The notes under the pieces were generated by a model. That model searched no databases. It was given only the letters and a program-made list of their open reading frames with translations, and was not told the origin of the DNA. Positions 34,390 through 43,534 of a stretch of 64,000 bases of DNA are shown piece after piece. The position numbers and the translations under genes are program-made. Within the stretch, counting starts at the first letter, position 1. The number at the start of each line of letters is the position of its first letter. This DNA is from Nitrospira sp. (lineage in GTDB: Bacteria > Nitrospirota > Nitrospiria > Nitrospirales > Nitrospiraceae): assembly GCA_024998565.1 (NCBI GenBank), contig JACOEM010000006.1, forward strand, positions 62,001 through 126,000, read 5' to 3'.

Positions 34390-37300
34390 ATGAGGTCTTC
34401 AGTGCAGTCAAAACGCAGGCGCATCAGTCGTAAAGCGATGCTGAGCCTGCAGGCGGCGCTGCTCTCGGGCAGTTTGCTCGCGGCGCCGTGGGTATTTGCG
34501 GCTGGTCCGGGCGATCAGTCGCATGAGGGGCATGCGACGCCGGTCGCCATGCCGGGCTGGACACAGACCCTGAAGGGTCAGACCGTGGTGGAAAACGCCA
34601 TGGAAGGTCGCGCCGGCAATGCAGAGAAGATGGAGATGCAGCATCACCGCCTGATGGAGAAGTTGGAACAGCAGGCGCAGACCGATGCGAAGGCGCAGCA
34701 GACCTCCGGTGCATTCAACGAAATGTCGATGATGCACCAGTATATGGGCCAGGACGGAAGCAGCTTCCTGCTGGCGTCCGATTCGTCGAAGGGCGAACCG
34801 GTGATGACGTCAGGGGGGAAATGCCCCGCCAATGCGCCGGTCAAGAAGTATGACGTGTCGATGATCAACATCGAAATCAGCTTGAACCGGTGGCTCGATT
34901 TCTATCCCGGGTACATGTATGTCCACACCGGGGATATCGACAAGGCGCGCGCCGAGGAAGCGAAGAACAAGGAAGCGCGCGAAAAGGATGGCTTTGATCC
35001 CGGTGCGGTGACAACCGGTAACCAAGGCGATGTCATTCAGCCGTTAGTGCTCCGTGCCAACCAGGGTGACTGCGTCAAGATGACGCTGCGCAATCAGATG
35101 GAGGGTGAGGACGGCAGCTTGGTCATCCAGGCCTCCAGCATGATCGTGAGTTCCACTGGAAAGCCCGCCACGACGACCAATCCGGACACGGTGGTCTCGC
35201 CGGGCAAGGCGCAGGAGTTCGAATGGTACATTCATCCGAACATGCAGGAAGGTGTGCGTCAGTTCCACTCATGGAGCCATGATCGCGAGTTGACGGTGTT
35301 GGGCCTCTTCGGCGCCTTCATCGTCGAACCGAAGGGCTCCAAGTACCTCGATCCGCTCGGCACGGGCGCCGCGCCCGACACGAACAGCGGATGGCAGGTC
35401 ATGATCGACAACGGGTCCGGACCGGACTTCCGCGAGTTCGTGTTGTTCTATCACGAGATCGGCGACGAAGCCTTCCGGCCGCTGAACAAGAAGGGTGATT
35501 TCTTGCCGCAGCGCGATCCGCTGACCGACGCCTATCGTCCGGGTGGCCGCGCGATCAACTATCGCAGCGAGCCGTTCGGCATCGATCAGATGCACTTACA
35601 GCATGAATACTTCGGCTTCGAAGATGAGTCGCTGGCCTACAGCGCCTACACCTTCGGTGACCCGCCCACCACGGTGGCCCGCGGCTACCTCGGTGATCCG
35701 GTCAAGTGGCGTTTGGTGCACGGTGGATCGGAAGTGTTCCACTCCCACCATCCGCACAGCGGAACCATCCGTTGGCAGCGCAGCCCGCGTGCCGATCAGG
35801 AAGAGCATTGGTTTAAGGGACAGGACGGACCGGTGAAGTATCCCGTGGTCCGGACGAAGTCCGATCGGGTGGACGTGGAAGTGGTTGGTCCGTCCGAAGC
35901 GCTCGACCTGGAACCGGAATGCGGCGGCGGTGGCTGTCAGCACCTGGCCGGCGAGTTCCTCTATCACTGCCACGTGGCGCACCACTATGTGGCGGGTATG
36001 TGGGGGTACGGCCGGTTCTACAATACGTTGCAGGTCGGCAATGCGCACACCGACACGATGCCGGATATGCGCGAGTTGCCGGATCGCTTGGGCCGTATGA
36101 AGCAGGGTGTCTCGTCGGATAAGTTGATCGGTACGACCGTCGACTGGTTCGGCAAGACCTTCAAGATCGTCGACAAGAGCCAGAAGACGAACTGGAAGTC
36201 CGATCCTGTGATCGTGAACATCAAGGATTGGGTCGAGATGTTTGTTCCGGCCCAGGGTCAACCGGGCCACACGAGCGATGAGAAGGGCCAGATCATGGCC
36301 TACGATTCGACGGTGTGGGACTGGAAGTGGGACGGCAACATTGCCCGCGGCGAGCGGGAGAGCACCGCTCCGAATCCGAAGTATGCGTGGGCTGCGAAGT
36401 GGGATGACAGCACCAGACCGGCGATCCTGTTCGATCCGACGACAGGAAAAATGGCCTGGCCGTTGTTCAAGCCGCACTTCGGCAAGCGCGTGCCGTTCTC
36501 GGCGAACCACAGCGGTGCGCCATGGTTGGAGCCGATTCACCAGGATGCCAACGGTGAGCGGACCTCCGAGCCGGCGATGCCGGGCGAACAGGGCCGTTGG
36601 AGCCTGTGCCCTGACAACGCCAACCGGAAGCATTACAACATTCACTTTGTCCGCATGCCGATCACCCTTGCCAAGAAGCAGGGGAAAGAGCCGGCCATGG
36701 TGGACAAGGATGGTCTGATCTACGTCCTTCACGAGGAAGAGCGTTTGACCAGAGCCAATGACGATCTGAAACTCCCCGCCGTCATCCGCGCCAACGTGTA
36801 TGACTGCGTGGACTTGTTGTTGACCAGCGAATGGGACGACGACGATTACACGAACTTCCAGTCGTCCAAGATCAACATCCATCCCCACTTCTTCCAGTTC
36901 GACACCGGGAACTCGGACGGTGTGATCTCCGGGATGGAGTACGAAATGTCGGTCCGGCCGTTCACCATGTGGGGGAAGAAGACCAAACATGGTTTGCCGG
37001 CGCCGATGGTTGCGAAGCTCACGGGCGAGGTGAAAGCCGGCGCCACCTCCATTAAGATCCAGATGGCGCCCGGCGCCACCGCGTTCCACGTCAACACCGA
37101 GTTGATGGTGGGCATGGATTGTTTGGAGAAGGGCAACGATCCGGCGGCCTCACTGCCGCGGGATAAGAGCTGTCAGGAAGTCGTCCGGGTCAAGGAGATC
37201 AAGGGCGATGTCGTCACGTTCTTCAAGCCGCTGAAGCACCATCACCCGGCGGGCGATCTCGTATCGCCGGAGTTTGTGCGCTATCGGTGGTGGGTGGACG

Positions 37301-39327
37301 TGGATATGGGAACGGTGTTCTGGCATGACCACGCGTTCGGCGCGACGACCTGGCCCCATGGCGGGTTCGGCGTGACGATCGTGGAGCCATTCGGATCCAC
37401 CTACCATGATCCGAAGAACGGCAAGTTGGTGTATAGCGGTCCGATCGCGGACATTCACAGCAACGAGCCGATCGGTGCCGGTGTCAGCGGCAGCTTCCGT
37501 GAGTTGATGGTCTCCATCCACGACACGGTTCCGCACACCGTCAACGTCATCGAAGCCGGCAATCCTCCCGGACAGCCGATCGAAGTGGCGTTGGAAGCAG
37601 GAAAGACGGTGTCCTTCCAGATGCCGGACAAGATCCTGAATGCGCCGAACAAGTACATCAACGGCGGCACGCACACGACCGGCAGCGGTTTCAACTTCCG
37701 CGCGGCTCCGTTTGCACAACGCCTGTCCAACAATCCTGACACGTCCAAGCTGTTCAGCAGCGCGATCCACGGTGATCCGGGCACGCCGCTTCTCCGGGCG
37801 TACACGGGCGACACCATGGTGTTCCGTCTGTTGCACCAGCTGATGAACGAATCCCACGTCTGGACGATCGCCGGACATACCTTCCTCACGGAGCGGTATG
37901 CGCCGGAAGCCAACCGGAAGAACTCGATTCACGTCGGGATCGCCGAGCGGTACGACCTCGTCACCAAGGCGGGTGGATTCCAGGGTATGCCGGGTGACTA
38001 CATCCACTTCAACGGCAGAACGTCACACTTCGCCGAAGGTGGATGGGGCATCATCCGCGTGCTCGACAAGGAAGTGGCGGACTTGAAGCCGCTGCCCAAG
38101 GGGACCAATCCTCTCGGGATTCCAGCGACTCCCAATTCCGTGTGTCCGTCGGATGCCCCGGTGAAGAGCTTCAACGTCGTGGCGTTGGATCGCCCGATGA
38201 AGCTCAATCCGAAGGCCCCGGATGCGATCGAGGTGGACTTCGAGCGGAAGATCGAAATGACCATGCCGGAAGGCAAGATCTTCGCGCTGGAGGAAGAAGC
38301 CGCGACCGTCGCGGGTAACGTGATGCCGAATCCGCTCACGCTGCGCGCCAATCTGGGCGATTGCATCAAGGTGAATCTGAAGAACAAGATGAAGGCGAGC
38401 CGGGCGTCGTTCTTTGCGCCGGGTCTGGCCTTCGATCCGAAAGACAGCCAGGGCTTGAACGTCGGCAACAATGCCGGCGATCAGACCGTGGCTCCGGGCG
38501 AAAGCCGCACCTATACCTACTACGCGCATCCTTCCAACAAGGAAACGACGTCGTTGGTGTGGGACGGTGGTAACATCGTCGTCAATCCGCGCAACGGATT
38601 GTACGGCGCGATCGTCATCGGTCCGAAGGGATCGCAGTATCGTGATCCAGTCACCGGTGCCGATGTGTCGCAGAAGAATACATGGCGGGCCGACGTCATC
38701 GTCGACACCACCTTGTCTGAAAATGCCGGCAAGCGGAACTATCGTGACGTGGCTCTCTTCTTCCAAGATGAGGACAACATCATCGGAACCGCGTTCATGC
38801 CCTATGTGCAGAACGTGGCCGGTTTGACGTCGGTGAACTACCGCGCTGAACCGTACAAGTTCCGCGAAGAACAAGGGTGCTCCTTGGGCAAAATCTTCCA
38901 GCCTTGCGCGGTTGATAAGCCCGAAGATCCCGTGACGCCTTTGATCGAGGCGCATGCGGGTGATGCGCTCCGTATCCATGTGATCGGAGCGAACAGCGAG
39001 CAGAACGGCATGTTCAGCGTCGAGGGCCACGAGTGGCCGATCGAGCCGTACATGGCGGGTGCCGACATGATCAGCGTGGTGGAGTATGCCGGATCTGAGA
39101 TCCTCGATGTCTTCATCCGTGGCGGTGCGGGCGGACCGTATCGTCAGGTAGGCGACTTCGTGTGGTCGAATGCACGGCTGCCCTACACGCAGTCCGGACA
39201 GTGGGGCTATCTGCGCGTGTTGCCGACCGGCGATGCGCGGATTCAGCCTCTCAGCGCAAGTGGAGCGGGTGCACGTCAAGCCGAAGTGCTGCCCGAGCCG
39301 CAGGCGATTCCGACTGCCATGAAGTAA
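34390..39327 (+). CDS. Giant periplasmic multicopper oxidase, three two-domain repeats, permuted copper motifs
   Basis: 1645 residues with a signal peptide (about 1-37, LLSGSLLAAPWVFA) and a Met/His-rich N-terminal stretch (MEMQHHRLM, MSMMHQYM). Three homologous units begin at C145, C740 and C1252 (G/S-x-CP followed by a K-x-Y/F-N/D-V strand). Each has a second cysteine in RANxxDC (C228, C806, C1325), a likely disulfide. Copper motifs: HSHHPH 451-456, HCHVAHHYVAGM 526-537 (type 1/3 motif with axial Met), HPH 831-833 and WHDH 978-981. Ordinary oxidases have the last two first. The third unit lacks such sites. Predicted to oxidise a metal or small substrate with O2 in the periplasm; a Mn(II)-oxidase role as in MnxG-like proteins is possible but unproven. 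Confidence 0.9.
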   Translation: MRSSVQSKRRRISRKAMLSLQAALLSGSLLAAPWVFAAGPGDQSHEGHATPVAMPGWTQTLKGQTVVENAMEGRAGNAEKMEMQHHRLMEKLEQQAQTDAKAQQTSGAFNEMSMMHQYMGQDGSSFLLASDSSKGEPVMTSGGKCPANAPVKKYDVSMINIEISLNRWLDFYPGYMYVHTGDIDKARAEEAKNKEAREKDGFDPGAVTTGNQGDVIQPLVLRANQGDCVKMTLRNQMEGEDGSLVIQASSMIVSSTGKPATTTNPDTVVSPGKAQEFEWYIHPNMQEGVRQFHSWSHDRELTVLGLFGAFIVEPKGSKYLDPLGTGAAPDTNSGWQVMIDNGSGPDFREFVLFYHEIGDEAFRPLNKKGDFLPQRDPLTDAYRPGGRAINYRSEPFGIDQMHLQHEYFGFEDESLAYSAYTFGDPPTTVARGYLGDPVKWRLVHGGSEVFHSHHPHSGTIRWQRSPRADQEEHWFKGQDGPVKYPVVRTKSDRVDVEVVGPSEALDLEPECGGGGCQHLAGEFLYHCHVAHHYVAGMWGYGRFYNTLQVGNAHTDTMPDMRELPDRLGRMKQGVSSDKLIGTTVDWFGKTFKIVDKSQKTNWKSDPVIVNIKDWVEMFVPAQGQPGHTSDEKGQIMAYDSTVWDWKWDGNIARGERESTAPNPKYAWAAKWDDSTRPAILFDPTTGKMAWPLFKPHFGKRVPFSANHSGAPWLEPIHQDANGERTSEPAMPGEQGRWSLCPDNANRKHYNIHFVRMPITLAKKQGKEPAMVDKDGLIYVLHEEERLTRANDDLKLPAVIRANVYDCVDLLLTSEWDDDDYTNFQSSKINIHPHFFQFDTGNSDGVISGMEYEMSVRPFTMWGKKTKHGLPAPMVAKLTGEVKAGATSIKIQMAPGATAFHVNTELMVGMDCLEKGNDPAASLPRDKSCQEVVRVKEIKGDVVTFFKPLKHHHPAGDLVSPEFVRYRWWVDVDMGTVFWHDHAFGATTWPHGGFGVTIVEPFGSTYHDPKNGKLVYSGPIADIHSNEPIGAGVSGSFRELMVSIHDTVPHTVNVIEAGNPPGQPIEVALEAGKTVSFQMPDKILNAPNKYINGGTHTTGSGFNFRAAPFAQRLSNNPDTSKLFSSAIHGDPGTPLLRAYTGDTMVFRLLHQLMNESHVWTIAGHTFLTERYAPEANRKNSIHVGIAERYDLVTKAGGFQGMPGDYIHFNGRTSHFAEGGWGIIRVLDKEVADLKPLPKGTNPLGIPATPNSVCPSDAPVKSFNVVALDRPMKLNPKAPDAIEVDFERKIEMTMPEGKIFALEEEAATVAGNVMPNPLTLRANLGDCIKVNLKNKMKASRASFFAPGLAFDPKDSQGLNVGNNAGDQTVAPGESRTYTYYAHPSNKETTSLVWDGGNIVVNPRNGLYGAIVIGPKGSQYRDPVTGADVSQKNTWRADVIVDTTLSENAGKRNYRDVALFFQDEDNIIGTAFMPYVQNVAGLTSVNYRAEPYKFREEQGCSLGKIFQPCAVDKPEDPVTPLIEAHAGDALRIHVIGANSEQNGMFSVEGHEWPIEPYMAGADMISVVEYAGSEILDVFIRGGAGGPYRQVGDFVWSNARLPYTQSGQWGYLRVLPTGDARIQPLSASGAGARQAEVLPEPQAIPTAMK

Positions 39328-39353
39328 GCGGGTCAGTCATGGCGTAACACCGG

Positions 39354-39388
39354 ATGGGGGAGCTGCCTGTATCACGCAGCTCCCCCAT
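39354..39388 (+). terminator. Intrinsic terminator after the multicopper oxidase gene
   Basis: GGGGGAGCTGC (39356-39366) pairs perfectly with GCAGCTCCCCC (39376-39386), extendable to 13 bp, with a 9-base loop. CTGCGTTTTG follows. It lies 26 bp beyond the oxidase stop. It would separate or attenuate transcription into the downstream cupredoxin/SUMF1 genes. Confidence 0.75.
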
Positions 39389-39489
39389 CTGCGTTTTGAG
39401 TTCCGGGGGAAGAAAAACGTGACGGCTTCCCTGTATGATCGAGAATATCTGTCGATCGCATCATGAACCAATCACAGAGGAGGCCGGAC

Positions 39490-40479
39490 GTGACACTGGG
39501 TATCACAATTCAGAGTGCACAGCAGACGAGGAAGAAGAGTTCTTTCGGGTGGGTCTTGGGATTGGCTACGGTGGCCCTCGCATCGTCTCTCGCGAGCAGC
39601 CCTGTATCGGCCTATGAAGAAGTCTCCGTATCCGATGGCGGGACACTGACGGGGATCGTGAAGTTGGAGGGGACGGTTCCGAAGCCGAAAGGGTACAACC
39701 TCACCACCCTGCCTGACCCGTTCTATTGCGGGCGCATTTCCGACGGAGAAGGCTGGCGTATTCTGCAACCGTTCAACGTCGGTCCGGGAGGCGAGTTTCG
39801 TGAAGTCGTCGTGTATCTAGAGGGAATCGAGACAGGGAAACCGTTCGCTGAAAAAGAGGTGCCGCAAATAGAAGCGAAGGATTGCCTCTTCCTGCCGTTT
39901 ACGACCGTCGTGCGGGACGATCAATCGGTCACCGTCGTCAACATGGACCCGGTGATGCACGACATTCAGGCCTACGAAACGTCGAATTTAGGGGCGCGTG
40001 TTCTGTTCAACGTGCCGCTTCCGATGAATCCGCAGCATCCACGCAATTTCAAGGATCGCACCGAGGCCGGGATGTATCACAAGCACATGGCCGGTCCGCC
40101 GATGAAAGAGTTGGTGAAACTCAGCAAAGGCCGCCGGATCTTCGTCATGCAGTGTGGATTTCATGCCTACATGGAGAGCTGGGGCGTGGCCATCACGAAT
40201 CCGTATTTTGCTAAGACGGACGAGCAAGGCCGGTTCACCATGACCGATGTGCCTCCGGGTACCTATAAGTTGGTCATCTGGCATCCCTATATCAGGACCG
40301 CGACGGAACAAACCGTCACCATCGGCCCGAAGGGCACCGTCGAGGCCACGATCAGAGTTCCGGCGCCGACCGGACGGCTGTATGCCAATGAGGTTCTGGA
40401 CCATGCGTATACTCGCTATAACGTGACCGAGGAAGCGAAGAAGGAAATCGATCCCCTGCTGCAAAAGCAAGCGCACTGA
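39490..40479 (+). CDS. Periplasmic cupredoxin-like protein with carboxypeptidase-regulatory-like domain
   Basis: 329 residues from a GTG start with AGAGGAGG six bases upstream (an ATG at 39463 lies before that site and is less likely). Signal peptide WVLGLATVALASSLASSPVSA. The mature part begins with a beta-sandwich (GTLTGIVKLEGTVPKPKG), then a plastocyanin-like segment with MDPVMHD and CGFHAYMESW. His, then Cys-x2-His-x2-Met, is the pattern of a type 1 copper site. It ends with a second Ig-like domain (TDEQGRFTMTDVPPGTYKLVIWHP) of the carboxypeptidase-D-regulatory type. A natural role is electron transfer to or from the neighbouring multicopper oxidase; this is inference from the motif and gene order. 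Confidence 0.8.
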   Translation: MTLGITIQSAQQTRKKSSFGWVLGLATVALASSLASSPVSAYEEVSVSDGGTLTGIVKLEGTVPKPKGYNLTTLPDPFYCGRISDGEGWRILQPFNVGPGGEFREVVVYLEGIETGKPFAEKEVPQIEAKDCLFLPFTTVVRDDQSVTVVNMDPVMHDIQAYETSNLGARVLFNVPLPMNPQHPRNFKDRTEAGMYHKHMAGPPMKELVKLSKGRRIFVMQCGFHAYMESWGVAITNPYFAKTDEQGRFTMTDVPPGTYKLVIWHPYIRTATEQTVTIGPKGTVEATIRVPAPTGRLYANEVLDHAYTRYNVTEEAKKEIDPLLQKQAH

Positions 40480-40522
40480 GCGGGGTCGCGCGAGTGCCGA
40501 AGTCTTCGTGAATCAGTGGACG

Positions 40523-40543
40523 CACTGATCCATCCGATCAGTG
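40523..40543 (+). repeat. Perfect 8-bp hairpin between the cupredoxin and SUMF1 genes
   Basis: CACTGATC (40523-40530) and GATCAGTG (40536-40543) flank a 5-base loop in the 83-bp spacer. It could be a processing site or a partial terminator within the operon. No T-run follows. Confidence 0.35.
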
Positions 40544-40562
40544 AGTCCGGAGTGATCGTGCC

Positions 40563-41495
40563 ATGAACATCTGGTTACCTGGGTTAATTCCGGCTCTCGT
40601 ACTGGGCATCGCCGCCGGACTGGTATTCGGCTCCGTTGCGCCGAGCCACGCCGACCATGAATTGCCGAAGCCTCCGCCGCTCTGGTCCCCGCTGGATGAT
40701 GTGGAGCGGCTGGCGTTGATCGAGGTGCCGGACGGGATGGTGCCGGTGCCGGCCGGTCCGTTCCTGATGGGAAGCGACCCGAAGTTCGATCGGGCCGCCG
40801 GACCGCAGGAACTGCCTCAGCACCAGGTCCATGTCGATGCGTTCAGCATCGACCGGTACGAGGTCAGCAATGTGAACTATCTGCGGTTCGTGCTGGCGAC
40901 CGGCGCGGCATGGCCCCACTACTGGCGAGCCCAGCCGTTTCCGGACAAGATGGCCAAACACCCGGTTATCGGTGTGTCCTGGCGGGAAGCTGATGCCTAT
41001 TGCCGGTGGCGCGGGGCCCGCTTACCGACCGAAGCGGAATGGGAAAAGGCGGCGCGCGGTGAAGACGGACGGATGTTTCCCTGGGGCAATGAGCCGGCCG
41101 GATGGATCAAGAGCAACATTGCCCATTCGGGCTCAAAGCGCGGAGCCAAGTATCCGCCGCTGGCGAATGTGGATCGTTACGACAACGGCGTGAGTCCTTA
41201 CGGCGTGCATCAACTGGCCGGTAATGTGAGTGAGTGGGTCTCAGATTGGTTCGATCCGGAATATTACCGGCGCCAGGAGAACCGCAATCCCCAGGGACCG
41301 GCGTCGGGACAGGACAAGGTATTTCGCGGTGGGTCATGGAATGAAGACCCCGAGGTCGCCCGTTCAGCCGGGCGTAACTCCGGGGGGCTGGATCACTGGA
41401 GTTATTTGACTGGGTTTCGTTGTGCAACATCGGACGAGAGTGGTCGTCAGCTTTCGTCCGTCGATCCTGAGCTTCTGCGGAAGGCGGATCGCTGA
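40563..41495 (+). CDS. Exported SUMF1/FGE-fold (NirV-like) protein
   Basis: 310 residues. N-terminal signal (LIPALVLGIAAGLVFGSVAPSHA) and a formylglycine-generating-enzyme sulfatase-modifying fold. Visible blocks are MVPVPAGPFLMGSD, IDRYEVSNVNYLRFV, HPVIGVSWREADAYCRWRGARLPTEAEWEKAARG, GVHQLAGNVSEWVSDWF, VFRGGSWNED and TGFRCA. True FGE has two active-site Cys; here only the one in GFRC is present, so it is probably not a sulfatase activator. NirV, encoded next to copper nitrite reductases, is a precedent for SUMF1-fold proteins beside copper enzymes. I infer a maturation or assembly role for the oxidase or cupredoxin in the periplasm. Confidence 0.85.
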   Translation: MNIWLPGLIPALVLGIAAGLVFGSVAPSHADHELPKPPPLWSPLDDVERLALIEVPDGMVPVPAGPFLMGSDPKFDRAAGPQELPQHQVHVDAFSIDRYEVSNVNYLRFVLATGAAWPHYWRAQPFPDKMAKHPVIGVSWREADAYCRWRGARLPTEAEWEKAARGEDGRMFPWGNEPAGWIKSNIAHSGSKRGAKYPPLANVDRYDNGVSPYGVHQLAGNVSEWVSDWFDPEYYRRQENRNPQGPASGQDKVFRGGSWNEDPEVARSAGRNSGGLDHWSYLTGFRCATSDESGRQLSSVDPELLRKADR

Positions 41496-41527
41496 GTTTT
41501 GACGGCAGGACAACGAGGAGGCCAAAC

Positions 41528-42490
41528 ATGAAAAGACCACGAACGGGGATCAGAAGGACACGAACACGATTGGCGCAGGCGCTCGTGATCGCAGCCGCGC
41601 TGTTCGCGCTGACTCCTGCCGCACGAGCGTTGGATACCCAGGATATTGTCGTTGAGTGGACCGAAGAAGGGAAGAAGATCGCGCAGGAGCGGGCCGCGAA
41701 GTGGAAGACTAAGGAAGAGATGGTCCTCATCCCGGCCGGCGAATTCCTCATGGGCAGCGATAAGAAAACGGATCGACTGGCCTACCGGAGCGAAATTCCG
41801 CAGCGGTCGGTCTATCTGGATGCGTTCATGATCGGCAAGTACGAAGTCACGGCGCTCGAGTACCTCAAATTTGTTCTGGCGACGGATCGTCTGCCGCAGC
41901 TGGATTGGCGGTACGATGGAGGAAACTTCCAGGACACGATGGCGCATCATCCGATCATGCATGTGAACTGGTACGACGCCGATGCCTATTGCAAATGGGC
42001 GGGGAAGCGGCTGCCGACCGAAGCTGAGTGGGAAAAGGCGGCGCGTGGCATTGATGGGCGGCTGTTCCCTTGGGGCAGTGAATATGCCGGTCCGACCCGG
42101 GCGAATTTCGGCAGAACCGGACTATCCGGGCCGGTGCGGGATCGACCCGAGCGGTTGTTGCTCTATCCGCCGATCATTTCTGTCGACAAGTACGAGAATG
42201 CGCTGAGCCCTTATGGGTTGTATCAGACCATCGGGAACGTGGCCGAGTGGGTGTCCGATTGGTACGACCAGGATTATTACAAGACGGCGCCCAACCGGAA
42301 CCCGAAAGGGCCGGAGACCGGTACTCAGAAGGCCTTCCGTGGCGGTGGCTGGATGGATAGCACCACGACGATGCGAGCGGCCATGCGGAACGGCACCGAT
42401 CCGAAGACTAAAATTAACTGGATGGGATTCCGTTGCGCGCAGGACGCCAAGGAGGACATGGGAGCGAAGGTCTCAATGGCGAAGGAGTAG
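41528..42490 (+). CDS. Second exported SUMF1/FGE-fold protein
   Basis: 320 residues, 32 bp after its paralogue and with an AGGAGG site. Signal peptide LAQALVIAAALFALTPAARA. A short charged helix (VEWTEEGKKIAQERAAKWKTKEEM) precedes the same fold: MVLIPAGEFLMGSDKKTD, IGKYEVTALEYLKFV, HPIMHVNWYDADAYCKWAGKRLPTEAEWEKAARG, GLYQTIGNVAEWVSDWYD, AFRGGGWMDS and MGFRCA. Again only one of the two FGE catalytic cysteines is present. The pair is presumably a tandem duplication with division of labour; they may form a heterodimer. Tandem hairpins after the stop mark the end of the operon. Confidence 0.85.
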   Translation: MKRPRTGIRRTRTRLAQALVIAAALFALTPAARALDTQDIVVEWTEEGKKIAQERAAKWKTKEEMVLIPAGEFLMGSDKKTDRLAYRSEIPQRSVYLDAFMIGKYEVTALEYLKFVLATDRLPQLDWRYDGGNFQDTMAHHPIMHVNWYDADAYCKWAGKRLPTEAEWEKAARGIDGRLFPWGSEYAGPTRANFGRTGLSGPVRDRPERLLLYPPIISVDKYENALSPYGLYQTIGNVAEWVSDWYDQDYYKTAPNRNPKGPETGTQKAFRGGGWMDSTTTMRAAMRNGTDPKTKINWMGFRCAQDAKEDMGAKVSMAKE

Positions 42491-42499
42491 TATGAGCGA

Positions 42500-42575
42500 G
42501 GGGCGGAGAGAAGGTCTTCCGCCCCCAAAGCCTATGGGCCGGTTCGTCTCCAGCTGGATCGGAGACGACCGGCTC
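42500..42575 (+). terminator. Tandem strong hairpins ending the oxidase/SUMF1 operon
   Basis: Hairpin 1: GGGGCGGA (42500-42507) with TCCGCCCC (42518-42525). Hairpin 2: CCGGTTCGTCTCC (42539-42551) with GGAGACGACCGG (42561-42572), one bulged T, extendable by three more pairs to about 42575. The first starts ten bases after the stop of the second SUMF1 gene. No T-tract follows, so Rho-dependent termination or 3'-end protection is likely. The rest of the spacer to 42820 shows no gene. Confidence 0.6.
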
Positions 42576-42820
42576 CCCGTCGCTCCGCTTGCTCGCCCTG
42601 ATGTTGTGTCGGCCGATGGCGGGCCGCTGAAGAAGCGTAGACAGCCCCCACTCCTTAGGCGCGGGCAGTCCGGAGGCATTCTGGCACACAGGAACGGCCG
42701 ACCGGAGGGGGACGGCCGGGCATGAAGGGTTCATCTGTATGCGCTGTGAAAGGTCCGGGTTGACCGTGTTTCGAGCAGTCTTCGAAAGCACGGTGTTGGA
42801 CTAGCGCTAGGAATCGACAA

Positions 42821-43534
42821 GTGGTGAAACGGAAGCCCTGCCTTATCGAAAATTGCGACACCTGCGGGCTTCGCGAGAAGGTCGTCCTGTGCGATATTTC
42901 CGGAAGCGATCTCGCCGAATTTCAGAAAATCAAACGCACGCTCGAGTACGCGCCTCACCAGACCGTCTTCTACGAAGGTCATCTGTGCTTGGGGCTCTAC
43001 CTGTTATGTTCGGGTAAGGTCAAGCTCACGCGCTCTTCGACGCGAGGCCGGCGGCAGATCGTCCGCATCTTGGGCCCTGGTGAGTTGATCGAGAAACACA
43101 TCTTCGGCGAGCGAGCCCTTCACGAAGTCACGTGCGAAACCTTGGAACCCTCCCAAGTCTGCGTCATCGACAAGGAACGCTACCTTGCCGTCATCCGCGG
43201 AAATCCTCAACTGGCGATCAAGCTGATCCAGCTCCTCAGCAATGAAGTCGGGGTCAATATGGATCATCTCGATCAATTCACGTTCAAAACCGCCCGCGAG
43301 CGATTAGCCGGCCTGCTGCTGGAACTCGGCGATCGATTCGGTAAAAAAAATGACGATCATGTCCGGGTTGGACTTACGCTCAAACGGGAAGAAGTGGCCG
43401 AGATGGCCGGGATTACGGTTGAAACCGCCATCCGCCTGCTGGGCGTCTTTCGCGATGAGGGAGTTCTCACCATCGATGGAAGAACCATCACCTTGCTGAA
43501 TCCGGACCGCCTCTCCCGAATTGCCGAGCGTTGA
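42821..43534 (+). CDS. Crp/Fnr-family regulator with four N-terminal cysteines
   Basis: 237 residues from tandem GTG codons (AGGAA upstream). The N-terminus has C7, C12, C15 and C24 (C-x4-C-x2-C-x8-C). This is not the E. coli FNR spacing but could hold an iron-sulfur cluster or another redox-active metal. The cyclic-nucleotide-fold beta-roll follows (QTVFYEGHLCLGLYLLCSGKVKL ... GPGELIEKHIFGE), then a long dimer helix and a Crp-type HTH (LKREEVAEMAGITVETAIRLLGVFRDEGVLTIDG). It is likely a redox- or O2/NO-responsive regulator. A hemerythrin gene lies next downstream, consistent with oxygen or NO sensing. Confidence 0.88.
   Translation: MVKRKPCLIENCDTCGLREKVVLCDISGSDLAEFQKIKRTLEYAPHQTVFYEGHLCLGLYLLCSGKVKLTRSSTRGRRQIVRILGPGELIEKHIFGERALHEVTCETLEPSQVCVIDKERYLAVIRGNPQLAIKLIQLLSNEVGVNMDHLDQFTFKTARERLAGLLLELGDRFGKKNDDHVRVGLTLKREEVAEMAGITVETAIRLLGVFRDEGVLTIDGRTITLLNPDRLSRIAER

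Noticed and set aside
35596-37089. Long open frame (about 497 codons) antisense to the multicopper oxidase
   Set aside because: It is Arg/His/Val-rich mirror sequence of a high-GC gene, with no family, signal or ribosome-binding site; the oxidase on the other strand has clear motifs throughout.
38023-39279. Second long antisense frame (about 418 codons) in the oxidase gene
   Set aside because: Same reason: composition is that of a reversed coding strand and no recognisable domain appears.
42676-42691. TGGCACACAGG as another sigma-54 promoter
   Set aside because: The -24 half fits but there is no TTGC at the -12 position.
42492-42725. Possible 77-residue protein after the second SUMF1 gene
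   Set aside because: It is Pro/Arg/Gly-rich, lies over two strong hairpins and has no family match; more likely 3' untranslated sequence.
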